64,000 bases of DNA from Cryptomeria japonica (taxonomy: Eukaryota; Streptophyta; Pinopsida; Cupressales; Cupressaceae): assembly GCF_030272615.1 (NCBI RefSeq), contig NC_081414.1, positions 524,639,637-524,703,636 on the forward strand. The letters are read 5' to 3'. A model generated the notes under the pieces. It was not told where the DNA came from and did no database searches. It saw nothing but the letters and a program-made list of their open reading frames with translations. Shown piece by piece: positions 18,887 through 29,426 of this stretch. How positions within the stretch are numbered: position 1 is the stretch's first letter; each line of letters opens with the position of its first letter. Position numbers and translations under genes: made by a program.

Positions 18887-21800
18887 CTAGTCTAGCACGT
18901 CATCTACCCCCCGATCTTGCTGATCAATGTTTCGGGAAGGCAGGGAACACGCTAGAGGAGGAACATTCAACACAGCAGATGGAGCTATCACAAGATCCAA
19001 ACAAGGGCTATGTTCATGTTCCAAGCCACGTTGTTCTTGTCTAGGAGCTAGGATAAGTGCTTTAGAAAATTCATTAGATAAATGGTTATCAATATCAACA
19101 AGTTCATATTCACTATCAGAAGCAAGAGGAGTAACATTTTCATCATGAATAACATTTTCATCTATATCATCATCAAGATTTATAAAAATAGGATCTTTAA
19201 CTCGCACAGGATTAAGACCATCATGCATCTTATGTTTAGGAGATTTAGGCTCAATGTCCGGCTGAGGAGAAAATGGAATAATGCTTGTTGAAAGTGTTTT
19301 TGGAGATTGCAAAGTTTGAGCTCTAAGACGACGCTTTCGCCGGCGTTCCCATGCAGAACGATTTCGTCTAGTCTTAGTAGGAAGTGGAGAAGATTGAGGA
19401 GGAGGAATGTTCTCATCCTTAGCACTTGGGTGTTTAGGTTGTGGTCTCTTAGGCTGGATAATAGGAGAAGGAGAAGGTCTCTTCTCTCTATAAAAAGAAG
19501 GAGGAGGAACTGCTCCGTATAAGGGAAGAATATTTGGTTTAGGGAGAAGACCAAGTCCATCATCACGAGGAGGTATAGGTCTACTCTTAGGAAGTTTATT
19601 AGGCATAGACATAGTCACATCCATAGGGATGGGTTGGGAATCTTCTTGAGGAAAGACATTAGTTTTATCTTTCAAAGGAAGAACTTCCTTCTCAAGAATG
19701 ATAGGAATGTCAAGTTTAGGTGTTCTAGGTTCACTTAGAGATAAGATCATATCTGTTTTCCACTTTTGATAAGATTTGAAAAGATGATCACTTCGCGGAG
19801 GAAGAGATTGGAATTGTTTAGGCCAAAAGTAATCAATAGGAACGCTAGAAGTTCTTTCAGCTGGTTTAAAGAGACTATGATTGACAGTAACAACTTCACC
19901 ATTATGGGGAAATTTCAAACACTTGTGAATAGGAGAAGCAATAGCTTTCATGGAAGGTAGCCAAGGATAGCCAAGCTTCACACGAAATTGTTCGGAAGAT
20001 GGAATAATAGCAAAGTTCACATCAAGAGATTTGTTATGGACCTCAATAGGCAATGTAATAGAACCAATTGCAGGAGAAGAAAATGCATCAAATAGTTTCA
20101 CAATCACATCTGTTTTGTCATATATCACTTGATTCAATTGCAAAGTAAAAAGAAATTCTTCAGTAATAACATTAATCATGCACGAAGGATCAATAAGCAC
20201 TCCACAGCAAGGTGTATTCTTGACTTTTGCAACTATGTATAAAGGACCATCAGGTGCCCTAATGGTTTCATTGGAATCAAATGTGATGGAAGGTTCTTTA
20301 GGGATTTCTTGCTGCTCTACAAAGTTAATCACATTCGGAGTCATAGACACAAGACCATCAGATGAGAGAGAGGAATCATTAGCCTCAATTGCATTAGAGG
20401 TATGAGAAGGCAATGGATCAGTGAAAATCTGAAGATTTTGGTTAGGAGGAGCTACAAATGTGTTGCCTTTATCATTCACTCCAGAAACAGAGATAGTATT
20501 GTTATCAATCAAATCTTGAATTTTACCCTTTAAAGAAAAACATTTTTCAGTATCATGCCCAGGCTGACGGTGAAATTGACAAAAAGATTTGTTATCAAAA
20601 TAAGGTGAAGTAATCTTTGCAGGATCAATTTGTCTTATAGGAGGAAGAGTAAGCACATTTTGTTCCAATAACTTATTCATAATACTATGCAATGATTCAT
20701 TCAAAGGAGTATACTTTCTTTCTTTCTTGAAAAATTTAGAAATAGGAGGCACACCTGATGCTGCATTCACAATGTTGTTGATGATGTTTTCATTGAATTT
20801 GATGGAATCTCTGTTCGGTTTAAACTTCCCAAATGGTTGTTGACTGCTATCACCCTTATCACTCGGAGCCATAGGATGTGATTGTTCCATTTGACTCACA
20901 GTCAGTTGATAATTGTGAAGAGTTGCACACAACTGTTGGAAAGAAGTAAACTCAGAAAACAGAAGTTTGTCTCGAATATCTTTTTGTAAATTAGAAATAA
21001 AGATTCTTTGAATATCATTGTCAGGCACTGGAAAAGAAATTTGAGCATACAAATGCTTATATCTACCAATGAAATCAGTCACTTTTTCTTTAACACCTTG
21101 TTTACAATGCATTAAATCAATCAAAGTAACCTTAGGACTTATATTGTTTTGGAATTGTTGAATGAAAGCATTTGCAAGTTGTTCGAAAGAAGTAATAGAA
21201 TAGGAAGGCAACGAGCAATACCATTGTAGGGCTTTGTCTCTTAATGTTCTAGTAAACAGTTTTGCAAGCAACCTTTGGTCATAAGCAAAATCAGTACAAA
21301 TTGTTTGAAAAGTCTTAACATGTGTTAGAGGATCTCCTTTACCATTATAAAGTTCCAAATGCGGGATTTCAACATGTTTAGGAGGGATAGCTCGAACAAT
21401 GTCAAGAGAATGTGGGCTCGCAACGTCAAATGTGGGCACACTAAACTTAGATTGATTCATAGAGGCAATTTGTTGTTGTAAAGAAGAGACAGTTTGTGCT
21501 AGATTGTTAATGGTCGCTTCAGTCGAAGAATTCATATTGGATGTGTTAGATTGAGATGGAGGTGTTATGTTATTGAAAGAAGGTAAAGAGTAAGGTGGTG
21601 GGACTCTATGATAATTAGTCATAGGATATGATTGGACAGGAGGAACACTACAAGGAGGGATGGAATGGTTAAACGAATTGCCCCCTTGCGTGATGTTCAT
21701 TTGTGAAGATATAATAGGCACACTCATTGAAGGAATGAATGAAGAAGTCGGATTGAATGAAGGAAGAGGGTTAACTGAAGAAGAAGGGTTGCCCCCATGA

Positions 21801-22315
21801 CTGGTGATCATAGGAGGAATGTCTTGTGTAGAAGTAGCCATTATGTTTGATGTAAAAGTAGGTATACTAGCAATAGGAGTCGCCAAAGGAATAGAATGAT
21901 TGTCTTGAGTAGGAGGTTGTGTATAACCTAAGGTTTCGGCACAACTCTTCATAGGCATCACATTTGAATCCACAATGTGTGCAATACCACGCAAAATATC
22001 AATTCCATTCTTATCACTTTGAAGCATACGTTTTAGACCCTCAATTAAAGGAAGAGCTTGACTATCAGGGTATTCTTGAGACATCCATTGTCGAAAATCG
22101 TCAAATTGGTTATCCAATTTCGAAAGTTGTTCTACAGAAACCTCATGGAGAGCTTCTTCATCATTAGGAGGATTAGAGGAATTACCCATGTCCTCGTTAA
22201 AAAGGCTATTCAAATTAGGTTCCATCTCCTCAGTAGTTAAACCTCGGAAAGACTTAATTCTACGGCTTCGTCTAACGGGAATAGTGTAAGTAGGGCTTAT
22301 TGTTGTAAAACTCAT
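18887..22315 (-). CDS. gag-pro: Intact gag-protease polyprotein of G3 (1142 aa)
   Basis: The ORF starts at the ATG at 22313-22315 (MSFTTISPTYT) after a long leader and is uninterrupted. Residues 1-290 are Pro/Ser-rich with a short coiled coil near 265-290. Residues about 320-425 carry the retrotransposon gag capsid core (LYNGKGDPLTHVKTF ... ALQWYCSLP ... FIQQFQ). A zinc-binding-like C-x2-H-x4-H-x4-C motif, FCQFHRQPGHDTEKC, lies near 577. A retropepsin-like domain covers about 690-820; its active site reads LIDPSC, so the Asp remains but the Gly expected after Ser/Thr is absent. A second motif LGYPWL follows. Residues 900-1142 are a Pro/Arg-rich tail. The product should form particles around element RNA. 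Protease activity is uncertain. No RT follows, so enzymes must come from elsewhere. Tat/Ogre relatives usually keep pol. Confidence 0.9.
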   Translation of the reverse strand: MSFTTISPTYTIPVRRSRRIKSFRGLTTEEMEPNLNSLFNEDMGNSSNPPNDEEALHEVSVEQLSKLDNQFDDFRQWMSQEYPDSQALPLIEGLKRMLQSDKNGIDILRGIAHIVDSNVMPMKSCAETLGYTQPPTQDNHSIPLATPIASIPTFTSNIMATSTQDIPPMITSHGGNPSSSVNPLPSFNPTSSFIPSMSVPIISSQMNITQGGNSFNHSIPPCSVPPVQSYPMTNYHRVPPPYSLPSFNNITPPSQSNTSNMNSSTEATINNLAQTVSSLQQQIASMNQSKFSVPTFDVASPHSLDIVRAIPPKHVEIPHLELYNGKGDPLTHVKTFQTICTDFAYDQRLLAKLFTRTLRDKALQWYCSLPSYSITSFEQLANAFIQQFQNNISPKVTLIDLMHCKQGVKEKVTDFIGRYKHLYAQISFPVPDNDIQRIFISNLQKDIRDKLLFSEFTSFQQLCATLHNYQLTVSQMEQSHPMAPSDKGDSSQQPFGKFKPNRDSIKFNENIINNIVNAASGVPPISKFFKKERKYTPLNESLHSIMNKLLEQNVLTLPPIRQIDPAKITSPYFDNKSFCQFHRQPGHDTEKCFSLKGKIQDLIDNNTISVSGVNDKGNTFVAPPNQNLQIFTDPLPSHTSNAIEANDSSLSSDGLVSMTPNVINFVEQQEIPKEPSITFDSNETIRAPDGPLYIVAKVKNTPCCGVLIDPSCMINVITEEFLFTLQLNQVIYDKTDVIVKLFDAFSSPAIGSITLPIEVHNKSLDVNFAIIPSSEQFRVKLGYPWLPSMKAIASPIHKCLKFPHNGEVVTVNHSLFKPAERTSSVPIDYFWPKQFQSLPPRSDHLFKSYQKWKTDMILSLSEPRTPKLDIPIILEKEVLPLKDKTNVFPQEDSQPIPMDVTMSMPNKLPKSRPIPPRDDGLGLLPKPNILPLYGAVPPPSFYREKRPSPSPIIQPKRPQPKHPSAKDENIPPPQSSPLPTKTRRNRSAWERRRKRRLRAQTLQSPKTLSTSIIPFSPQPDIEPKSPKHKMHDGLNPVRVKDPIFINLDDDIDENVIHDENVTPLASDSEYELVDIDNHLSNEFSKALILAPRQEQRGLEHEHSPCLDLVIAPSAVLNVPPLACSLPSRNIDQQDRGVDDVLD

Positions 22316-23474
22316 GCACTAGAGAGAGAGAGAAAGTTTTGAATTTAGAGGTAGCAATTTTCAGTAAAATCAGCCAATCTTCTGGATTTAAGCTGTTAAA
22401 TGCAATCACGACAGTCTCCCGAAATTTCGGAAAAAATGTCCGAGACCGTGGCGCTCGGAGTGCAACACGGTCCTTGCAACTTTTTTCAAAATTTGCAGGG
22501 ATGAAAGTTATGATGATTTTAGAGCTAATCTGAAAAAATTGAGTGATTTTACGATCTGTAGATAGGCCAAATTAAAGTCGCAATCTCAAAATTGAACCCT
22601 ACCAAGATTGTCGAAAAATGCAAAATTTGAATTTTGAAAAAAGAGAGGGAAACTGAAATTTTGAATTTTATGATTTTAGAGGGAATGTCAAGAGCAATGC
22701 AAATTTTGAAATTTGAAAATTGACTCAATTTCACGCAAAATTCAATTTTGAAAGCGGAAATCAAAGTTGTTGTAATTAAGCACTTAATTTCAAAAGTCAC
22801 AAAATGCAAGAATTTAAATAAAGCACTGAAATTTTTAATGAATGATAACACACTTTTCAGATTTAGGACAGTAAGAACACAATTTTGACACAAAATTTCA
22901 ATTTCAATGATTTTTGAATGTTTAAAAGCCTTAATCCAAGCAATCACAAGACCAACTTTGACTGTAATTTTGAAGGTGTTATAATTGATAAAATCAGCCA
23001 AAATTCTGAATTTTAGCAGAAAAACACAGTAAGATCTCGCTCCCGAAATTTCGGAAAAAATGTCGGGGACGATGGCGCTCGGCGCCACGGTCCTCGCAAC
23101 TTTTTTCCAAATTTTCAGGGATGAAAGATGTTGTGATTTTATTGCAGAATCCAAAGTTACAGCTGATTTGGAGATGTTTTGATCAGTGAAATTGTCGGAC
23201 AAAGGTTGAATCAAGAGGGTTTCAAAAATTAGGGTTTTGACACTTAACCACTTAATTTTTAAAATTAAAGCATAGACATGAATTGAAAATTTATAATAGA
23301 AGGGCAGATCTGAAACAAGCATTAACATTTAGACATTTCGCAAGTTCAATTACTAAAAAGAAATTTTAGGGTTTTAATGCAATCACCTCTAAAATTTTGC
23401 AAAAGATCAAACATGGAAATGTAATCAAGGAATCCAATTTTCAGATCTAGGCATGAAAAATCAGAAAGGATGTT
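22316..23474 (-). other. Leader of G3 with two copies of a GC-rich module
   Basis: The leader between primer site and gag is about 1.16 kb and AT-rich, but holds two related blocks at 22415-22530 and 23036-23142. Each has a CCGAAATTTCGG palindrome followed by a GGCGCTCGG/GGCGCC segment. A weaker third version lies in the LTR at 17316-17346. A 259-codon open frame on the same strand (22549-23328) is Phe/Ile/Lys-rich and spans one module; I do not regard it as a gene. Confidence 0.6.
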
Positions 23475-23490
23475 CATGTCGGGTTCACCA
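23475..23490 (-). other. Primer binding site of G3 (tRNA-Trp type)
   Basis: The plus strand shows catgtcgggttcacca, with CCA three bases from the LTR end. The block is shared with G1. From memory it fits the 3' end of plant tRNA-Trp. Confidence 0.6.
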
Positions 23491-24358
23491 AAATGTAAAG
23501 CGGAAAATCGCGATCGAACCCTAGTTGTTCTCCCCTCTTCCAACTCCGAGGAGAGAGAAGGGAGGTTCGCTAGGATTCGATGGTTTTCACTTAGGGGAGA
23601 GACTTTACATTCAAAAGAGGGGTTGAAACCCACAAGATCCAATCCCACGCAATGCAAGATTGGATGCTAAATGAGTTTCAAGGGTTAAGACAGCAAGGCT
23701 ACCCTCTTTTGTAAAGAATGTTGATAGAAGGATTAAGCTAAGCATGCATAGAAAGTGATAAAGATTCGCTTATAAACTGAGATAGGGATATAGGATGAAG
23801 CTGCGGACCTGGAATTAGCAGTAAAATGTCGATATGGTGCTGTCCTACAAATTTGAGCAAAAGTTGTCGGAACGATGGCGCCCGGCACCACGGTCCTTCG
23901 AAAAATCCGCGAAATGAAGGGGGATCTGTTCGTCTCTGCACAAGGATTCCAGATCTTCAATTTCAGTCGCGTACCTGCAACCTACACACAGAAAAGCGAA
24001 GACGATTGGGGGGTTAGGGATTAGGGGTTTGCCTTTAGGTCAAACCCCGGTTTTGGAATTAACCAAGAAATGAGCAAGAGCTGTAAATGTAAATGTATGT
24101 AAAACAAGTACTAATACCTTGTTCTAAGGATGTTTGTATCCTTATGTGCGAAGGTTTAGATGTTGTATGTTGTATGTAGCATGTGATCTCCTCTTCAATG
24201 GTTGAATCCTTGACTTGAATGCAACACTTAGCCTTGAATGGAGACTTGAAATGATCAATTGCTTGAAGGAATGCTTAAATGCTTGAATGCTTGAGTATAG
24301 TTTCCACACCTTTTTTCCACATATCCTCCTCATCCCAAATGAGAGAGAAAAATGTAGT

Positions 24359-24365
24359 TTATATA
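24359..24365 (-). promoter_or_regulatory. TATA box, G3 right (5') LTR
   Basis: Minus strand TATATAA; as the 5' LTR copy it is the one that would drive the element transcript. Confidence 0.5.
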
Positions 24366-24489
24366 CTTGCCAATTAGGGTTAAAAGACTGATTTTCCCAA
24401 CCTTAGGCCGACCAGGAAATGTAATTTCCAAATTGCAAACAAAAAGACCCGCAATCTCCTTAGGAGACCGGGCCCAAAATAGGACCCAG

Positions 24490-24547
24490 GGACCAGGGCG
24501 CTGGGCGCCCTGGTCCTGAGGGACCAGGGCGCTGGGCGCTCTGGTCC
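24490..24547. other. Tandem GC-rich hairpins in G3 5' LTR
   Basis: Two 27-base hairpins in a row. The first, GGACCAGGGCGC-TGG-GCGCCCTGGTCC, has a perfect 12-bp stem. The second differs by one base. The left LTR has only one. Confidence 0.8.
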
Positions 24548-24719
24548 CACCTCCCGGGACAGCAGGGTGCAAGGAGGTTCAGGCCAGGGTACTTGAAAAA
24601 TGTAGTTTTTAGTGTCGTGAGCAAGTTTCAGGGTCTCCATTCAGGTTGCGTGTTGCGTCGCCATCGTGAAGACCGAAATGTAGTCGAAATTGCAAGTGTC
24701 GCAATTTTAGGACGCTACA

Positions 24720-24724
24720 TTAAT
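24720..24724 (+). repeat. Target site duplication of G3, right copy
   Basis: The pentamer ttaat matches 16941-16945. Confidence 0.9.
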
Positions 24725-25539
24725 ATTTTTTATTAGGTTTCATTCAGTTATATTTATTTCATTTTAAATATCCTTTGAACGTTTCACTTTAAAGCTTATT
24801 TTTTGGGGACTAAAAATGATTAGTCTAAAGTCCTAAGAATTAGAATTCCTAAATTATAAATAAGTGCTTTTATAATTTAAAAGTATAGAGAATAATAGTT
24901 TATGTTATGCTTATTTTGTAGAATTATTGTTTATATTTGTTGAAAATGTTTTTGTAACTTCAAGGACTAGATTGCATGTAAATATTAAGTGTTAACTTTT
25001 AAATTGATGTCATTTTAGTCATCTAGGTTGTTACTTTATGTGCAAGTTAACTATTTAATTCATGAAATCATGTGTCACCTATATGTTGCTATTTCTTTCA
25101 AAATATCATTTGTACTAAATAGCTAGTCTCTATTTTAGCCAACCAGAAGGTATTATTTGTGTATATATATATCAGTTGACTTATCCTTTAATATCTAAAA
25201 ACCTCATTTGCAAGGAACCATATTTAACAATATTTTTCTTTTTATCCAAATTGAACATAGATAATTATTTTCAATGTAAACCCCCAAGTGAATTTTATAT
25301 AGTGTTTAATCGTGTATATTATGTATAGTTTTTAATCTAAAGTTAGTTCAAATTAGTTTTAGGCAACTAGTTTAATTCTCAAGGAACTTCCATTATGAAT
25401 ATGAAAACAATTTCACATCATGTACATGATCTATTTTGTATTGCCTTATGAAAGAGAAAAAGAAAATGCTAATACACACTCACATTTGTCATCTTACACA
25501 CAAACAATAGGTTAATTGCCAAAATGGGAATGATTTGAA
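24725..25539. other. Unassigned AT-rich DNA
   Basis: About 800 bases with no supported gene, RNA or repeat. A short (TA)n run lies near 25162. Confidence 0.5.
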
Positions 25540-26239
25540 TACCTAAAAGATATTTGTTCCTTTCATATCAAATTTAAATTAGAATCTACAACAACCAGCA
25601 ATCTTGAGAGAGGAGTTGTCTACCAAATTCTCTTTATCGCCATTAATGCTCTCATTGTAAGTAAACCACACATTACATAGAGCCATGTAAAAGAAAGCTC
25701 CAAAGTCAATTGCCATTACATCCTCACATCCATGTATAGAAATGACTCTATTAAACACATCACTAATGTCTTCATCCTAGATTATTGAGTTTTGATCATC
25801 ATTGGACTCATCCTTCTTTTCATTTTAGTTATTTTTTATGGGGTTTGTTTTGCCACAATTCTAGCACTCAACCTTAGATTTGGATCTCTTTTTTTCCTTA
25901 TGATTAAAATAACCTCTAATGATTATTCTAATGTTTTTCACCTCATCTCTTATTAAACAAGATATCAATCACTTCTCCAAGTTTTACATTGAAAATAATA
26001 CTAGTACTACTAAATCACCATAATATTATTGTCTTATGAATCTAGAAAAGAACAAAGTAGAGTGATACATTATTCTTCTTTTCTCATCTTCACATTCATA
26101 GAAGCTAACTAACTCACATATAGATTAATTTGGTATAGTCTTCATCGTTCATCCAAAATAAATATAGCTTATTTATAGAAAAAGGTTATTCACAAGTAAC
26201 TTTGGTTGATGCAAGTTCTCTAACTTCATCTAGAGGTTT
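25540..26239 (-). pseudogene. gag-pro: C0: Copia gag-protease relic, C-terminal part
   Basis: The minus strand, allowing for stops and a frameshift, reads KLGEVIDILFNK, then a Lys/Arg-rich linker, a half zinc knuckle (EC-x-NCGK near 25850), and a degenerate protease stretch EDVMAIDFGAFFYMALCNVWFT (in which the DSGA of active relatives is DFGA). A KIAGC and a KGTNIF segment follow. This matches the order of Copia gag C-terminus, nucleocapsid and protease. The N-terminal part is at 45249-45712, on the far side of E3. No pol beyond the protease was recognised. Confidence 0.65.
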
Positions 26240-27293
26240 TGTTAGGATAACCGGTGAACAACTGAGAGGGGGGGTGAATCAGTTGTTAATAGATTATAAC
26301 TTTCAATCCACAATACAACCTTAAACAAATCAAGTACAGGTAAAGCACATATAGCTGCTAGTAGGAACAGATACTTATGCAGAAAGTATGTGTTACAATG
26401 AGGGGCCTGCACTTGTAGGAAGGCACACTACCTAGAGCATACTGCTCATTACAAAAGAGTCTCACTGACTACAAAGAGGCTACAACCATCTCAAAATAAA
26501 TGGACAACGATCCAATAGAGTGAACTGCCAGAAATAACATCTACCATGCCTAATTACAATCCCGGTTAAGCTTAGTGTCGGAGGAATAAATCCTCTTATG
26601 AATCCAATTCAATAACCATGATACATTACAAAGAGTTTCTACCTCTTATTTATATAAACCCTAAGGCCTAAACTGATTAGGTTGGCCACCTAAAAGACAT
26701 TACAATAAGATCATTACATAATTCCTTATTACAATGATATGCCATGTCGGCTTAAGACCAAAACAATAATAACAAATCCATAAATCATCTTGAAACATCC
26801 CAGTAACGTGTAGAGTACATGTTAGCATGATACCGATCCATAACCTAAATAGGTACCGGACCTATTCTGGTCCACCACGCTAAAGCAATGTCTTCAAGTA
26901 GTTTGAAGCACGATCAAAGAGCATCTTCAACATCCTAAAATCCATGAAGAAGTTACACCAACACCAATTATGCATCCTGACATGATTCCTCAATGAAAGC
27001 TCTATTAGTAAAGCCTTAAACCAATGTTGGTAAGGGTTTACCAGAGTGTATGATAGCATCTGATTACCAAGCCAATACCAACTGACCAAAACATGCTCAT
27101 GGATCATATAAAACATACTTCACTGATACAAACATGTTGGAAGTGTCCAATAGATAGTCTCTTCTACCAGTAACACTAGATCTTTTACCGATAACCAAAA
27201 CCCCTCTGTCAGTAACCAATCATAATAGCTAATGTTGACATCAATGACAAAACATCAATGCAACACATAATCAATTCATCCATAATGCCAACA
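26240..27293 (-). repeat. 3' LTR of E3 (left copy)
   Basis: On the minus strand it runs TGTTGGCATTATGG to GGTTATCCTAACA. A TATA-like motif lies at 26649-26658. Near its end a G7 run is enclosed by arms aacaactga and tcagttgtt (26255-26286). Confidence 0.88.
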
Positions 27294-27309
27294 ATCTCCC
27301 CCTTTGGCA
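27294..27309 (-). other. Polypurine tract of E3
   Basis: Minus strand GCCAAAGGGGGAGAT abuts the 3' LTR. Two further AGGGGGA runs lie at 27411-27421 and 27470-27480 in the 3' untranslated region. Confidence 0.75.
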
Positions 27310-27637
27310 TTGATGGCAACACTAGATGTGAAAAACATCTAAGTACCAAGAAGTGCCAAACAAGTATCCCCATGTGGAAGACAACCAACAATCTCCTGAA
27401 TATCAATAGCTCTCCCCCTATGAATGATATATCTGTAAGGTTCTGAATGATTTTTCACATTACTATCAGTCCCCCTTTGACATTAATGCCAAAAATCTAA
27501 CAAAAATATCAAAGCAATGATATAAACCTCTGAATCTCAAAGTTGTTTACTCTCACTGAGTAGTAGCATCACTCATCAGTGCTAGAATGAATAATGTCTT
27601 TGATAATGCATGTCGGACTGATGACAAAATTCATCAA

Positions 27638-28436
27638 TCAAGTCTTTGTCAGAGGGGCAGAAACCCCTAACCTATCTCTCAAATACTCAAATGATTCGTT
27701 AGACAATGGTTTAGTGAATATATCTGCAATCTGTTCTTTAGTGTTCACATAAACCAATTTCACTTCCTTTGCTTCTACCTTGTCCTTCAGAAAGTTATAC
27801 TTTATTGAAATATGCTTAGTCTTAGAGTGAAATAACAGATTCTTAGACATGTGAATAGCTACAGAGTTATCACAATAGATAACTACCGATTCACTACAAT
27901 TTACCCTGATATCCTTCAACGTTTGCTTCATCCACAAGACTTGAGTGCAATTAGTTGTTGCTGCAACATACTTAGCTTCTGCAGTAGATAAAGAAATGCA
28001 TGACTATTTTTTGTTGATCCATGAAACCAGTTTCTTTCCAAGAAAGAAAGCTCCACCAGAAGTACTCTTCTTGTCATCAGTATCTCCTGCCCAATCTGAG
28101 TCGGTATATGCACATAAAGTGAAATCATCATTTTTGGAATACCATAAACCATATTCTATTGTTCTTTGTAAATACCAGAATATCCTCCTTACTGCACATT
28201 CATGATTTTCTTTAGGATTACTTTGATATCTTGAAACAATACTTACTGCATTCATAATATTAGGTCTAGTTTGAGTTAGATATAACAGACCACCGATCAT
28301 AGACTTATACCTAGTCGGATATACCGGTGTAGAAGTATCCTTGATAGATAATTTCTCATTTATCGCCATAGGAGTACTTACCAGTTTGGAATTATCCATA
28401 CCAAACTTCTTCAACACTTCCCTCAGATACTTAGTT
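27638..28436 (-). pseudogene. pol: RNase H and RT connection region of E3
   Basis: One frame from 28417 down to 27638 reads the late RT region (PTRYKSMIGGLLYLTQTRP), then RNase H with YTDSDWAGD near 28100 and the C-terminal STAEAKYVAA, CDNSVAIHMSKN and KTKHISIKYNFL blocks, ending in IADIFTKPLSNESFEYLRDRLG. A single TAG at about 28005 (after WINKK; CAG in the related E4 copy) breaks it. RNase H removes the RNA strand during reverse transcription. Confidence 0.88.
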
Positions 28437-29386
28437 TTACATAAAAATGCCTTTGTCAGTTTGAGTAATCTGCAAACCTAAGAAAAATTTCATCTCACCA
28501 ATCATTGACATTTCAAATTGTTTCTTCATGTTGTTAGCTAATTCCATGCACAATTTATCTTCTCCTCCAAAAATGACATCATCAACAAACACTTTAATAA
28601 TTAGAATATCATTATCAGTGATCTTATAATATAGATTACTATCAGTACTGCCTTTAGTAAAACCAAGCTTCAAAAGATATTTATCCAACCTTGCATACCA
28701 AGCTCTAGGAGCCTGTTTCAAATCATATAAAGCTTTCTTCAATCTGCAAACCATATCTTTATCATCTATCAATGAAAATCCATCAGGTTTCTCAATCTAA
28801 ACTTCTTCCTCAAGCTCACCATTCAAAAATGCACATTTAACATCCATTTGATAAACCTCATAATTTTTATAAGTTGCATAGGCAAGAAATAGTCTAACAA
28901 CTTCAATTCTAGCTATAGGTGCAAATGTCTCACCATAATCAATTCCTTCCATTTGAGAATATCCTTTACAAACCAATATAGCTTTATTCCTTACAACTTG
29001 ACCATCCTGATTCAGTTTATTCAAAAAACCCATTTAGTTCCAATAACATTCTTATTTTTAGGTCGGGGAACTAAAGACCAAGTCTCATTTTTCTCTATCT
29101 GATCTAATTCATCTTCCATAGCCTTTAACAAATGTTTATCCTTACAAGCTTCAATAACAGTTGCCTTTTCAACTTGAGAAATAAGACATACCTCTTCATT
29201 TGTCAGTTTTCTTCTTATCATAATTCCCTTGTTCCTATCTCCAATAATTTGATCTTCAGAATGATTTAATCTTACATACCTTGGTATCTTTTGAACTTCA
29301 GGTTCACTGCTCTGATCATCAGTCACAGTTGAATTTTTTGATTGTGCCAGTGTAACTGTCTCAGCTTCCTGTACCATTTGAGGCAT
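28437..29386 (-). pseudogene. pol: Reverse transcriptase region of E3
   Basis: The N-terminal part (29386-29021) ends in [21 protein letters not shown]. The next part (29033-28797) has the palm start [23 protein letters not shown] and [17 protein letters not shown]. The last (28772-28437) has LKKALYDLKQAPRAWY and the catalytic FVDDVIFGG at 28561-28590. Two frameshifts and a TAG at about 28797 separate the parts. The YVDD-type box is intact as FVDD. Confidence 0.9.
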
Positions 29387-29426
29387 TATCAGTTAAGTTA
29401 TGATCATTTCCATGGTGATTTTTGTA

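Larger units (their letters stand above)
16946..24719 (-). mobile_element. G3: young non-autonomous Tat/Ogre-like Gypsy element
   Basis: Two LTRs (16946-18147 and 23494-24719), a perfect target duplication ttaat, a primer site at 23475-23490 and a polypurine tract at 18148-18162 define a complete 7774-bp element on the minus strand. It has a single intact gag-protease ORF and no RT, RNase H or integrase. I counted about 18 substitutions between the LTRs (about 1.5%), nearly all transitions, plus two indels, so it is the youngest insertion in the window. Lineage is inferred from gag-protease only. Confidence 0.88.
23494..24719 (-). repeat. 5' LTR of G3 (right copy)
   Basis: It aligns along its full length to 16946-18147 with about 18 substitutions. 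It has a tandem duplication of the GC-rich hairpin (24490-24516 and 24521-24547) and a TATA box at 24359-24365. Confidence 0.93.

Noticed and set aside
22549-23328. 259-codon minus-strand frame in the G3 leader, on the element's sense strand
   Set aside because: Phe/Ile/Lys-rich product, consistent with AT-rich chance; it covers a structural module. Would be reconsidered if conserved in other copies.
23475-23490. tRNA gene
   Set aside because: Only the 3' end of a tRNA is matched and no cloverleaf is present; it is a primer site.
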